Source: an uncultured Bacteroidia bacterium | GTDB taxonomy: Bacteria > Bacteroidota > Bacteroidia > Bacteroidales > UBA932 | NCBI GenBank assembly: GCA_902789445.1 | Contig: CADAOB010000008.1 | Location: forward strand, 1 to 64,000 | Length of the DNA: 64,000 nt | Reading direction: 5' to 3' | Shown: piece after piece, positions 35,994-44,933 of the stretch | How the letters are laid out: each line of letters begins with the position of its first letter | Position numbering within the stretch: the first letter of the stretch is position 1 | Position numbers and translations under genes: made by a program | Notes under the pieces: model-generated | What the model saw: the letters and a program-made list of their open reading frames with translations, nothing else | The model's database searches: none | What the model was told of the DNA's origin: nothing

Positions 35994-36025
35994 CTTGGCC
36001 GTTTGCCGGAAATCTCGTAATTTCG
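35994..36025 (+). promoter_or_regulatory. Possible promoter of the tRNA gene
   Basis: CTTG at 35994-35997 and TAATTTCG at 36018-36025 are one-mismatch versions of TTTG and TAnnTTTG with 20 bases between them, ending 17 bases before the tRNA. Confidence 0.35.
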
Positions 36026-36042
36026 CAGTCGATTCAAGCAAC

Positions 36043-36115
36043 GGGGTATTAGCTCAGTTGGTAGAGCGATAGGTTCGCAATCTATAGGTCAGGGGTTCGA
36101 ATCCCCTATGCTCCA
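36043..36115 (+). tRNA. tRNA-Ala (anticodon CGC)
   Basis: 73 nt fold into a full cloverleaf: acceptor GGGGTAT with ATGCTCC, D stem GCTC/GAGC, anticodon stem ATAGG/TCTAT with loop TTCGCAA, variable loop AGGTC, T arm AGGGG-TTCGAAT-CCCCT, discriminator A. The third acceptor pair is G-U, the alanine identity element, which agrees with anticodon CGC (codon GCG). The CCA end is not encoded (ACCG follows). Confidence 0.95.
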
Positions 36116-36118
36116 CCG

Positions 36119-36154
36119 AAATCCCTCTCAGAATGGTCTGAGGGGGATTTTTCG
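36119..36154 (+). terminator. Rho-independent terminator after the tRNA
   Basis: AATCCCTCTCAGA pairs with TCTGAGGGGGATT around ATGG, with a run of T immediately after. It starts 4 bases past the tRNA. Confidence 0.8.
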
Positions 36155-36432
36155 TATCAGTATGTCGCACGAGAATCTATATCGGATCACCGCCAAAACC
36201 GGGTGGGAGTTTCTCCGTGTATTCTTTCTCTGCCACGACACAGACCATTCTCGTGTTGCGTCTGTGTCGCGGTACGAAAAACGCGTTTCAAGCCCAAAAA
36301 ACCTTTGCGACACAGACGAAGCAGCGCTTCTATCTGTGTCGCGGCAGGTGGGACGGCACATCAGTCACTGCCGGATACAAGTGGGCCCAAGTGGGCCCGA
36401 TTTTTCCGCCGATCCGGAAGATGCCTCCTCCT
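36155..36432. other. Gene-free region with two related hairpins
   Basis: No supported gene; open frames crossing the tRNA and this region have no recognisable domain. Two inverted repeats share the same arms: CGACACAGA with TCTGTGTCG at 36236-36269 and GCGACACAGA with TCTGTGTCGC at 36307-36342, the second with an inner GAAGC/GCTTC stem. Downstream, GTGGGCCCA is directly repeated near 36382. The region separates the tRNA from the end of gph. Confidence 0.55.
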
Positions 36433-37119
36433 TCATAGCAGCATCGCCCGCAATTCCGGGACGGAAGAGGCGAGGCGGGTGCGGGCGGGCGCAGGGCTGG
36501 CGGCGGACAGGTCGGCGGCGGAGCGGTAGCCCCAGGTGACGGCGACGGCGGCGATGCCGGCGGCGGCCGCCGTGTGCAGGTCGGTCGGGGAATCGCCGAC
36601 CAGCACGGCCCGGGCCGCAGACGCCGGTGCGGGCAGTCCCGCCAGCGCCGCCGCCTCTTCGACGATGGCGGGGTCGGGCTTGAGGGGATGGCCGGGACGG
36701 TTCCCCAGGATGGCGGCAAAACGGATGTCCGGGAAGAATTCCCGGATCAGCTGGTCGGTCCCTTCCTGGAATTTGTTGGAGACGACGGCCAGCTTCACCC
36801 CTGCCCGGTCGAGTCCGGCAAGCAGGTCCGGGATCCCGGGGTAAGGACGGGTGTGCCGGTCGATATGCGCCGAATAATAGGCCTTGAAGTCGGCCAGGCA
36901 GGCATCGACATAGGCGTCGTCGCCGCGGAGGGCCTCCGGGAGCGCTTTCCAGATGAGATTGCGCACGCCGTGGCCGACCATCGTCCGGCAGGTTTCCAGG
37001 CTGTGGCAGGGATGTCCGTGCACACGCATGGCATGGTTGACGGCCGCTGAGAGGTCGGCCAGGGTATCGAGCAGCGTCCCGTCGAGATCGAAGAGGACAA
37101 GTTCGTATCTAGTAGTCAT
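36433..37119 (-). CDS. gph: HAD-family phosphatase, phosphoglycolate phosphatase-like
   Basis: A 228-residue cytoplasmic HAD hydrolase. D11 and D13 of LFDLDGTLLDT are the nucleophile and acid, VVSNK near residue 120 supplies the second motif, a lysine follows in PLKPDP, and VGDSPTDLHTAAAAG gives the acidic fourth motif. The inserted cap (about residues 17-95) is the type found in phosphoglycolate phosphatases; other phosphosugar substrates are possible. It overlaps the LacI-type gene by 11 bases, so the two are probably co-translated. Confidence 0.87.
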   Translation of the reverse strand: MTTRYELVLFDLDGTLLDTLADLSAAVNHAMRVHGHPCHSLETCRTMVGHGVRNLIWKALPEALRGDDAYVDACLADFKAYYSAHIDRHTRPYPGIPDLLAGLDRAGVKLAVVSNKFQEGTDQLIREFFPDIRFAAILGNRPGHPLKPDPAIVEEAAALAGLPAPASAARAVLVGDSPTDLHTAAAAGIAAVAVTWGYRSAADLSAASPAPARTRLASSVPELRAMLL

Positions 37120-38188
37120 CTACGTTGTTGCGGCAAAGGATGTCCATGTGCAGGTAGTTGTCGCGGCGCTGCGGTTCGCGCTTCAGGACGAGATAGTCCA
37201 CCAGGGAATTGACCGCCAGGCGGGTCTGTTCGTCGGTATGCTGTGTGATGAGGTAGCGGACCGCACCGCTGCGCAGGGCAGCCAGGTTCGCGTCCAGATT
37301 GTCGAAACCGATGGCGCGGGGCCTCCGGTCTTCCGGCAGGGTGTTCAGCCACGGGGCGACCAGATGGATGCGGGAATTGAACATCACAAGGTGGGTGATG
37401 CCCGGATTGGCGTCGAAAAAGGCCGACAGGGTCGCGGCGATGCCGTCCGGGTCGTGCGGGTCGATATACACGCTCAGCAGGTCAACATCCGGAAAGCGTT
37501 CCCGCATGAAGTCGCGGAAACCGGACTGCCGGACCGCCGTCGGATCGCTCTTGCGGTTCTTGTCGTGGATGATCCGGACGATGGCGACTTTCATGGCGAT
37601 ATTGGCGGCCGGGAGTGACGAGACCGAGTCGAACAGGAGTTCGGCGCAGAGATAGCCGCTCTTGTACATCGGCATACCGTAGAATGTGTGGTAGCCGTCT
37701 TCTTCGAGTTTCGTATCCACATAAGAATAAGGGATCCCCCGCTCCCGGAGCGTAGCTGCAAGCAGCGCCGTCTCGGTCCGGAATGCCGGGGCCATGACGA
37801 CCGCAGACGGTTCCAGGGCCATCAGCCGCGCCCCGGCATCCCGGAACGAATCGAGGTCATACTGGTCGTACGTGACCGTCTCGATGATGACGTGAAAGGT
37901 CCGGGCATACTCTTTCGCCAGGGAAGCGCCCCGGCTGGCCATGTCCCAGTACTCGCCCGGGCGGAAACTGGGCAGCAGGACGACGATGACCCGCGGTTTG
38001 TCGTGGGCCAGGATTGACGCATAGATATTGGGCTCATAGCCAATATCCTTGATGACGCGCATGACGTCATCGTAGCTATGTTTCGAGACGTCGCCCCGGT
38101 TATGGATCACCCGGTCCACGGTTCCCCGGGAGACACCTGCCATCCGGGCGACATCCTTGAGCGTGATTTTTCCTTTACGGTCTTCCAT
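37109..38188 (-). CDS. LacI/GalR-family transcriptional regulator
   Basis: A 359-residue regulator: N-terminal helix-turn-helix (ITLKDVARMAGVSRGTVDRVIHNRG, residues 8-32) and a periplasmic-binding-protein-like sugar-sensing domain (about 65-350), with substrate-domain segments such as YVDTKLEEDGYHTFYG and IGFDNLDANLAAL. LacI regulators are not the most usual regulators of susCD loci, where hybrid two-component systems or sigma/anti-sigma pairs are common. Divergent placement 245 bases from susC suggests it controls that locus. Confidence 0.92.
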   Translation of the reverse strand: MEDRKGKITLKDVARMAGVSRGTVDRVIHNRGDVSKHSYDDVMRVIKDIGYEPNIYASILAHDKPRVIVVLLPSFRPGEYWDMASRGASLAKEYARTFHVIIETVTYDQYDLDSFRDAGARLMALEPSAVVMAPAFRTETALLAATLRERGIPYSYVDTKLEEDGYHTFYGMPMYKSGYLCAELLFDSVSSLPAANIAMKVAIVRIIHDKNRKSDPTAVRQSGFRDFMRERFPDVDLLSVYIDPHDPDGIAATLSAFFDANPGITHLVMFNSRIHLVAPWLNTLPEDRRPRAIGFDNLDANLAALRSGAVRYLITQHTDEQTRLAVNSLVDYLVLKREPQRRDNYLHMDILCRNNVDDY

Positions 38189-38224
38189 AGTCTAAAAAAG
38201 GCTCCTTCCTTTCGGATGACGAGA

Positions 38225-38232
38225 CAAATATA
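38225..38232 (-). promoter_or_regulatory. Promoter -7 box of the LacI-type gene
   Basis: CAAATATA on the + strand reads TATATTTG on the - strand, a TAnnTTTG match, 36 bases upstream of the regulator start. Confidence 0.5.
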
Positions 38233-38263
38233 GCACTTTTTTCAATGCGATGGAACAGCCGGC

Positions 38264-38297
38264 CCGTGCTCGTGCACGGAAAACCGTGCGCGCGCAC
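38264..38297. promoter_or_regulatory. Palindrome cluster, candidate LacI-type operator
   Basis: Between the two divergent promoters, GTGCGCGCGCAC (38286-38297) is a perfect 12-bp palindrome with a central CG step, typical of LacI-family operators. Next to it, GCACGG-AAAA-CCGTGC forms a stem. The position suits control of both genes. Assignment to this regulator is inference. Confidence 0.45.
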
Positions 38298-38331
38298 AGT
38301 GCTTAAATTCAAATATTTATAGAAGAAATCC

Positions 38332-38363
38332 TTTGGGAAACTTAATGTTTCTGACTATATTTG
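38332..38363 (+). promoter_or_regulatory. Promoter of the susC-led locus
   Basis: TTTG at 38332-38335, 20-base spacer, TATATTTG at 38356-38363: the best match in the window to the Bacteroidota housekeeping promoter. The leader to the susC ATG is about 65 bases. Confidence 0.75.
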
Positions 38364-38433
38364 CGAGTACCGATACTTACGGGTATCTGACCAGACGAAC
38401 CATTAATTTAACAACACATTTCAATCAACACAC

Positions 38434-41400
38434 ATGACACAAAGAACAAACCTCCGGAAGAGCGTCGCGTTCACAATGCGCCTCTTCATGGTTGCGGCAC
38501 TGATGCTGTTCGCCGGATACCATCCGGCGCAGGCACAGCCGCTCGATGTGAAAGGCACCGTAGTCTCAGCGGCTGACGGTCTGCCTGTCATCGGTGCTTC
38601 TGTGATTGAGAAAGGGACAAGCAACGGAACTGTCGTAGCCAACGACGGCAGCTTCCAGATCCGCGTCCGCCGCGGCGCCGTCCTGGTCGTTTCAGCCTTC
38701 GGCTATGCGACCCAGGAGGTGGAAGCGACGGCCGGTCCGCTCAACATTCTCCTCGCAGAAGACGATCTGTGGCTCGAAGACGCTGTGGTCATCGGCTACG
38801 GTGTTCAGAAAAAGAAGCTGGTCACCGGCGCGACCGTCCAGGTCAAAGGCGACGATGTGGCCAAACTGAACACGGTCGACGTGCTCGGCGCCCTGCAGAG
38901 CCAGTCTCCGGGTGTAAGCATCACCCAGAACAGCGGCTTCCTGGGAGCCGGCTTCAAAGTGAACATCCGTGGTCTGGGTACCACGGGCGACTCTGCCCCG
39001 CTTTATGTGGTGGACGGTGTGGCCAACGGCAGCATCTCCGCCTTGAATCCTTCCGACATCGAGTCGATCGACGTGCTGAAGGACGCCGCCTCGGCAGCCA
39101 TCTATGGTGCCCGTGCGGCAAACGGCGTCATCCTGGTCACTACTAAAAAAGGTAAGGCCGGCCAGTCAAACGTCACCTACGACGGTTACTACGGACTCCA
39201 GAATCTCTACAAGATCCCGACCAGCCTCAACGCCTCTGAATATATGGCCATCCAGGACGAGTCGCGCGTCATGGACGGTCTGGAACCGTACAACTGGAGC
39301 AACTACATCCCCGCAGCCACGCTGGCCGCCATTGCCGACGGAAGCTGGAACGGCACCAACTGGCTGAAGGAGATCATCCATCACAATGCGCCGGTGACCA
39401 GCCACTCGGTGAACGTGACCGGCGGTACCGACCGCAGCGTCTATTCCCTGGGTCTGGGCTACATGCGGCAGGACGCAACGATGGGCGTGCCGAGCGCAAT
39501 CCCGCAGCTGCGCCGCTACAACCTGCGCGTCAACAACGAGTACAGTGTCTTCAAGAAAAACAACCTCGACATCCTCAAGGTCGGTGAGACGCTGAACTAC
39601 CGCTACTCGGAAACCGACGGTTCGTTCGCCACGGGCGGCATCTACTGGAACGGCGTCCACAATATGCTGGTCATGAGCCCGCTCCAGTATGCCTACGACG
39701 AAGACGGCAGCTACCATGTCCGCAAAGACGGCGACGGTTACAACTGGGATACCGCCAACGGCGCCTCCAAGAACCCGATCGCCTACATGGACTACAACGC
39801 CAACCAGAACCGCAGCAAGTCGCACTACCTGCAGGCCAGTGTCTATGCCGACCTGCAGCCGATCCGCAACCTCCACGTCAGGAGCCAGTTCGGTTATCTG
39901 ATGGGCGCCAGCAGCTATCGTTCCTACATCCCCGAATACGACCTGGACATCACCGCCCAGCGCACGCAGGACGGCGTATCGCAGTCGATGTCGCTCTACA
40001 ACCGCTGGAGCTGGGAAAACACGGCCAGCTACGCCCTTGACATCGAAGACCACCGCATCGACATGCTGGTCGGTTCGACGCTCGAGAAATGGGGTTTCGG
40101 TGAATCGATGAGTGCCACCAACGTCAACTCGAACTTCAACGACCTGGAGCACGCCTACCTGTCCAACGTATCAACGACGCCCGGTCCGGCCGCTTCCATC
40201 AGCGGTTCGCCTTCCAGCCAGGGTTCCCTCGCCTCTTTCTTCGCCCGTGCGAACTGGAACTGGAAAGAGACCTACATGGTATCTGCGACGGTCCGCGCCG
40301 ACGGTTCCTCGACCTTCGCCCGCGGCAACCGCTGGGGTATCTTCCCGTCCGCATCCGTGGGCTGGGTGATGTCGAACGAGCCGTTCATGGAACCGCTCCA
40401 GGGCGGCATCGACTTCCTCAAGCTCCGCGCTTCCTGGGGCCAGAACGGTAACTGCAACGTGGCCGGTTTCCAGTATCTCTCGCTGGTGACCTCCAACAAC
40501 GGCTACGGCGGATACGTCTTCGGTGACACGCTCACCGACCGGGCAACCGGTACCTATGCTTATATGATCACCAATCCCGACCTGAAATGGGAGACCTCTG
40601 AGCAGCTTGACCTCGGTTTCGACGCCCGCTTCATCGGCAACCGCCTGGGTGTCGAGTTCGACTGGTACCGCAAGATGACCAAGGACTGGCTCGTCGTCGC
40701 GCCCGTTCTCTACTCCTATGGTGCCAACGCACCGTATGTCAACGGCGGCAACGTGCTCAACTCGGGTCTGGAACTGGCCCTGCACTGGAACGACCACTTC
40801 GGAGACTTCTTCTACGGACTCAATGTGAACGGCGCTTACAACAAGAACCGGGTCACCAAGATCGCCAATGCCGACGGCATCATCCACGGCAACGGCAGCA
40901 TCCCGTGGGAGGGCGCCGAGGAAGTGTTCCGCGCTGAAGTCGGCCGTCCGATCGGCTTCTTCTACGGCTACCAGACCGCCGGCATCTTCCAGAACCAGGC
41001 CGAGATCGACGCCTATACCGGCGCCAAGATCAATGGTGAGAATACGGTTCCGGGCGACGTGATCTTCGTGGACACCAACAAAGACAACGTGATCGACGCG
41101 AACGACCGTACGATGATCGGCGACCCGCATCCGGATTTCACGCTGGGCGCATCCCTGAACTTCGAGTTCCGGGGCATCGACTTCTCCATCACGGGATTCG
41201 GTGCCTTCGGACAGCAGATCTTCAAGTGCTACCGTGACTTCTCGGCATCCCCGCTGGCCAACTTCACCACGGATATCTTCCAGCGCTGGACCGGCGAAGG
41301 CTCGTCCAATTTCTTCCCGCGTCTGTCGAGTTCCTCGAGCTACAACTGGAACAAGATTTCCACGCTGTACATCGAAAACGGCGACTATTTCAAGATCCAG

Positions 41401-41625
41401 AACGTCACGCTCGGTTACAACATCGCCAAGGCTTTCAAGAACTTCCCGCTCCAGACGCTCCGCGTCTATGTGACGGCGCAGAATCCTTTCACCTTCACCA
41501 AGTACTCCGGAATGGATCCGGAAATCGGTTACGGCGGCGACTCCTACGGATGGGCACAGGGCATCGACCTGGGTTACTACCCCAGCTCGCGCAACTTCCT
41601 GGTAGGTATCAGCCTTAAATTCTAA
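38434..41625 (+). CDS. SusC/RagA-family TonB-dependent outer-membrane transporter
   Basis: Imports oligosaccharides (or peptides) across the outer membrane using TonB energy. The 1063-residue protein has a signal peptide ending GYHPAQA, a carboxypeptidase-regulatory-like domain (about 30-110, LPVIGASVIEKGTSNGTV), the SusC signature VVIGYGVQKKKLVTGA with the plug (DVLGALQSQSPGVSI, RGLGTTGDSAPLYVVDG, SIDVLKDAASAAIYGARAANGVI) and a 22-strand-type barrel. It ends 14 bases before the SusD start. Confidence 0.96.
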   Translation: MTQRTNLRKSVAFTMRLFMVAALMLFAGYHPAQAQPLDVKGTVVSAADGLPVIGASVIEKGTSNGTVVANDGSFQIRVRRGAVLVVSAFGYATQEVEATAGPLNILLAEDDLWLEDAVVIGYGVQKKKLVTGATVQVKGDDVAKLNTVDVLGALQSQSPGVSITQNSGFLGAGFKVNIRGLGTTGDSAPLYVVDGVANGSISALNPSDIESIDVLKDAASAAIYGARAANGVILVTTKKGKAGQSNVTYDGYYGLQNLYKIPTSLNASEYMAIQDESRVMDGLEPYNWSNYIPAATLAAIADGSWNGTNWLKEIIHHNAPVTSHSVNVTGGTDRSVYSLGLGYMRQDATMGVPSAIPQLRRYNLRVNNEYSVFKKNNLDILKVGETLNYRYSETDGSFATGGIYWNGVHNMLVMSPLQYAYDEDGSYHVRKDGDGYNWDTANGASKNPIAYMDYNANQNRSKSHYLQASVYADLQPIRNLHVRSQFGYLMGASSYRSYIPEYDLDITAQRTQDGVSQSMSLYNRWSWENTASYALDIEDHRIDMLVGSTLEKWGFGESMSATNVNSNFNDLEHAYLSNVSTTPGPAASISGSPSSQGSLASFFARANWNWKETYMVSATVRADGSSTFARGNRWGIFPSASVGWVMSNEPFMEPLQGGIDFLKLRASWGQNGNCNVAGFQYLSLVTSNNGYGGYVFGDTLTDRATGTYAYMITNPDLKWETSEQLDLGFDARFIGNRLGVEFDWYRKMTKDWLVVAPVLYSYGANAPYVNGGNVLNSGLELALHWNDHFGDFFYGLNVNGAYNKNRVTKIANADGIIHGNGSIPWEGAEEVFRAEVGRPIGFFYGYQTAGIFQNQAEIDAYTGAKINGENTVPGDVIFVDTNKDNVIDANDRTMIGDPHPDFTLGASLNFEFRGIDFSITGFGAFGQQIFKCYRDFSASPLANFTTDIFQRWTGEGSSNFFPRLSSSSSYNWNKISTLYIENGDYFKIQNVTLGYNIAKAFKNFPLQTLRVYVTAQNPFTFTKYSGMDPEIGYGGDSYGWAQGIDLGYYPSSRNFLVGISLKF

Positions 41626-41639
41626 TGGAGGACAATACA

Positions 41640-43469
41640 ATGAAAAAGATAACATCCCTCATCCTGACATTGACCGCTGTCCTGCTTCTGGCCAGCTGCG
41701 AGGATTTCCTGGACAGCCAGAACCTCACGCAGCGGACCACGGAGACCTTCCCCGAAACCGAGCTTGACGCGCAGCAGATGGTGACGGCCGTCTATGCCCA
41801 CCTGCTCTACGAGTCGCCCGAAACTTCCGCGTTCTTCTACATCTCCCAGCTGGCCAGCGACGACTGCCTGGGCGGCAACCTGTCGTACTCCGGCAACTGC
41901 GCCACCAACTTCATGCTGTACAAGGACAACCTGAACAGTTTCCTCGGCCTCTGGGATCGTGACTACACCCTGATCAACCGGGCCAACAGCGCCCTGGCCA
42001 ATATGGACAACGTGAAGAACTGGTCGAGCGAAAGCGAGAAGAACCGTCTCCTGGGTGAGACCTACTTCCTGCGCGCCTTCGCCTACTACGAACTGGTCCA
42101 GACCTTCGGCGGCGTTCCCTTGCGGACCACCACCGACGCCATCAACCTGCCCCGTGCCAGCGTGGACGAGGTCTATCAGCTGATCGGCGAAGACCTGGCC
42201 AAGGCCATCGAACTGATGCCCAACCGCATCTACACCTTCGGCTCGAACATGACCGGCCACGCCACGAAAGCCGCGGCCCAGGCCCTGCAGGCCCGCGTGT
42301 TCCTGTTCTACACGGGACGCTACGGCAAGACGGAGCTTCCGAACGGCACAACCAAGGCGAAAGTCATCTCCGACCTGGAAGACTGCATCAACAACTCCGG
42401 ACACCAGCTCGTGGACGACCAGCGGGAACTCTGGGGTTACACCAACGACTACACCAACCAGAATGCGGCCGGCTACCGCTACGGCTATACCGTGGCGCAC
42501 GACCTGCACTGGGTCGGCAACAGCTCGATCGAAACCGTGTTCGCCAACAAGCACAACCTGACGTCCAACTGGACCTACACCTGGTTCTCGAACACCTTCT
42601 CGATGTTCTGCTCGCCATCCAATGACAACCGCGATATGGCCCAGAGCTACCCGTTCAGCTTCGGCTGGGGTGCCGGTCCCGTCTCTCCCGCCATCATCGA
42701 GGAATGGAAGGCCTGGGACAAACAGCAGGTCCACACCGACGGCTACACGGAAGATCCGCGCCTGAGCGGTTCCGTCTGGTCCTACGATGCCTACGACCCC
42801 AATGCCGCCGGCAACATCCTGATCGGCGACCGCAAGCTCGACCCGAGCGAACCGGACTATACCGTTTCCTACCGTTACTACGAGCAGACCGGCTACTTCC
42901 AGAAGAAGTACATCAACGTCGGTGCCTGGAGTGATGCCAAGAACCAGTATTTCCACTCGTTCGCCAAGGCTGAGTATCCGGACGTGACGGCACAGACCTC
43001 CGCCCAGCTGCTCCAGACGCCCGACCTGATCCACATCCGCTTCGCCGACGTGCTGCTGATGCACTCCGAGCTGACGGAGACGCCCGACGGCATGAACCGG
43101 GTCCGCGCGCGCAGCCACCTGGCCCCGATCGCCTACTCGCTGGAAGCGCTCAAGAACGAACGCCGCTTCGAGCTGGCCTTCGAAGCCATCCGCTGGCCGG
43201 ACATCCTGCGCTGGGCAGGTCCGACGCTGGAATCGGCGGGCCAGCTGCTCAACAAGCAGACCGGCTTCACCGTCATCAACGAAGGTGTCGTCACCCCGAT
43301 GGTCAAATACGACTATGCCGCCCGCCTGAAGGAGACCCAGGGCTACTGGCCGATCCCGCAGACGGAAATCGACATCGCCGGCAAGGACGAGAACGGCAAC
43401 GACATCCTCGAGCAGAATCCCGGCTGGGGCTCCGCCGCCCAGTTCAACGATTGGAACAACTTCAAATAG
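41640..43469 (+). CDS. SusD/RagB-family surface glycan-binding lipoprotein
   Basis: The lid subunit that sits on the SusC channel and binds ligand. The 609-residue lipoprotein (LLLASCEDFLD) has the SusD features: ETYFLRAFAYYELVQTFGGVPL near residue 140, helical TPR-like units, and the C-terminal signature NERRFELAFEAIRWPDILRW with YWPIPQTEID. ATG at 41640 gives a clean signal peptide; the ATG overlapping the susC stop is less likely. A W/Y-rich middle part (about 290-330) fits carbohydrate binding. Confidence 0.95.
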   Translation: MKKITSLILTLTAVLLLASCEDFLDSQNLTQRTTETFPETELDAQQMVTAVYAHLLYESPETSAFFYISQLASDDCLGGNLSYSGNCATNFMLYKDNLNSFLGLWDRDYTLINRANSALANMDNVKNWSSESEKNRLLGETYFLRAFAYYELVQTFGGVPLRTTTDAINLPRASVDEVYQLIGEDLAKAIELMPNRIYTFGSNMTGHATKAAAQALQARVFLFYTGRYGKTELPNGTTKAKVISDLEDCINNSGHQLVDDQRELWGYTNDYTNQNAAGYRYGYTVAHDLHWVGNSSIETVFANKHNLTSNWTYTWFSNTFSMFCSPSNDNRDMAQSYPFSFGWGAGPVSPAIIEEWKAWDKQQVHTDGYTEDPRLSGSVWSYDAYDPNAAGNILIGDRKLDPSEPDYTVSYRYYEQTGYFQKKYINVGAWSDAKNQYFHSFAKAEYPDVTAQTSAQLLQTPDLIHIRFADVLLMHSELTETPDGMNRVRARSHLAPIAYSLEALKNERRFELAFEAIRWPDILRWAGPTLESAGQLLNKQTGFTVINEGVVTPMVKYDYAARLKETQGYWPIPQTEIDIAGKDENGNDILEQNPGWGSAAQFNDWNNFK

Positions 43470-43478
43470 CAGACAACG

Positions 43479-44360
43479 ATGAAAAAGATGATATTATTCA
43501 CGGCAGCAGCCGCGCTCCTGGCTTTCATGGCCTGCAGTCCCATCGAAGACCAGTCCCTGCGCCAGAAATACGTCGATAACGCCGGTACGCCGATCACCTC
43601 GGCCGACCTGACGGCGGCCCTGAGCGTAACGCAGGACGGCGCCACCAACGACATCGTGACGCTGAAGAACAACCGCCCCGACATCGGCGGTGCCTGGCAC
43701 GTGGGAACGGCGATGGGCGAAACCATCATCAAGAACGACCAGTACACCTACACCTACGAGGCGAACGGTGAGTTCGAGATCTACTACGTCGGCATCTCCG
43801 AAGGCAAGATCGTCGAATCCGCCCACTTCCCGGTGGTGGTCACCGACGTGTACGACCCCTGGGCCGGTATGCTGACCGGCGCCAAGAGCAACACCGACAA
43901 GTCGGCCAAAAAGACCTGGTCGTGGCGTGAAGTGTCCTGGGGCTCGATCTGCAATATGGGCGCGCACGGCGGCTGGAAATACGCCTCCGCCGGCTACACG
44001 CCCGAGTCGAACTTCGCCTGGTGGGCCAACTTCACCCTGGCGGACGTGGACGTGACCAAGGAGAAGATGGTATTTGAATACGACGGCAGCAAGATGACCA
44101 CCTACGGTCCCGACGGGAACGTAGCGGCCACCGGCACCTTCGGCTTCATCAAGACCTCGCCCGAGGACGCCGTCCTCGGTACCTGGGTCACCACCGCCCC
44201 GCTGATCGGCGCACGTTTCGACGACTGCGGACAAGGCTCGAACAACCAGTTCTACCTGCTGACTTTCACGGACCAGTACATCACCATCTACCACAATGGA
44301 TGGGGCGGTGCCGCCGACTGGGACGACTGCGGCTGGTACGCTTATTTCGAAGCCCAATAA
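43479..44360 (+). CDS. Putative surface glycan-binding lipoprotein of the susCD locus
   Basis: A 293-residue lipoprotein (LLAFMACSPIED). Residues about 45-120 look like a beta-sandwich of the PKD/SusE type (DIVTLKNNRP, EFEIYYVGISEGKIVES), followed by a Trp- and Gly-rich domain (KKTWSWREVSWGS, HGGWKYASAGY, FAWWANFTLADV, WGGAADWDDCGWYAYF) that resembles the lipocalin-like or jelly-roll modules that follow such domains. Position directly after SusD is where SusE/F-like proteins are found. No catalytic motif. Confidence 0.75.
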   Translation: MKKMILFTAAAALLAFMACSPIEDQSLRQKYVDNAGTPITSADLTAALSVTQDGATNDIVTLKNNRPDIGGAWHVGTAMGETIIKNDQYTYTYEANGEFEIYYVGISEGKIVESAHFPVVVTDVYDPWAGMLTGAKSNTDKSAKKTWSWREVSWGSICNMGAHGGWKYASAGYTPESNFAWWANFTLADVDVTKEKMVFEYDGSKMTTYGPDGNVAATGTFGFIKTSPEDAVLGTWVTTAPLIGARFDDCGQGSNNQFYLLTFTDQYITIYHNGWGGAADWDDCGWYAYFEAQ

Positions 44361-44372
44361 GCGCCTGACTCC

Positions 44373-44933
44373 ATGAAGAAGCTCCTTCCTTTCATCACGG
44401 TCCTGCTTGCCGCCACCGCGTGCAAGAACGCCGGCCCCATGCTGGAGATCCGGGGACACATCTCCGGAGAATTCGACGGACAGAAAATCTATTTCTGCCC
44501 CCAGCCCAAGCCGACCGCCGATATCGTGGACTCCACCGTGGTGAAAGGAGGGACCTTTTTCTTCAGGATTCCGGCCGATTCGCTCTATATGGCCGACCTG
44601 ACGCTCTCACGGCGCGCGCCGGGCTTTGCCGAACGGATCCTGATCGCCGTGGAACCCGGCATCCTCGAAGTCAGCCTGGGAACGCCCAGCCATGCCCAGG
44701 GGACGCCGCTGAACGACACCCTCCAGCAATGGAAGGAACAGCTCCAGGGCGCCGCTTCGCCGGAAGAGGCCAAGCGCTGCACCTTTGAAACCGTCTGCCG
44801 CAACCACAATCTGGTTGGCGGCTACCTGTATATGCTCTTCCGCCGGGGATTCGACCCGGAACAGAACCACTTGCTCGATTCGCTCGGCTACGAAAAACTG
44901 ATACCCGATGTCACCGCGCGCAGGAAACCATAA
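44373..44933 (+). CDS. DUF4369-type lipoprotein
   Basis: A 186-residue lipoprotein (LLAATACKN) with an N-terminal beta domain of the DUF4369 type: LEIRGHISGEFDGQKIYF, VDSTVVKGGTFFFRI, and ILIAVEPGILEVSLG. Other DUF4369 proteins continue into a thioredoxin domain; this one stops after about 160 mature residues, so it is a stand-alone N-domain. Its last 26 bases overlap the next gene, suggesting coupling to the membrane protein that follows. Confidence 0.7.
   Translation: MKKLLPFITVLLAATACKNAGPMLEIRGHISGEFDGQKIYFCPQPKPTADIVDSTVVKGGTFFFRIPADSLYMADLTLSRRAPGFAERILIAVEPGILEVSLGTPSHAQGTPLNDTLQQWKEQLQGAASPEEAKRCTFETVCRNHNLVGGYLYMLFRRGFDPEQNHLLDSLGYEKLIPDVTARRKP

Noticed and set aside
36108..36539. 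143-codon open frame starting in the tRNA
   Set aside because: It begins inside the tRNA 3' end, crosses the terminator and two hairpins and runs into antisense gph; no domain.
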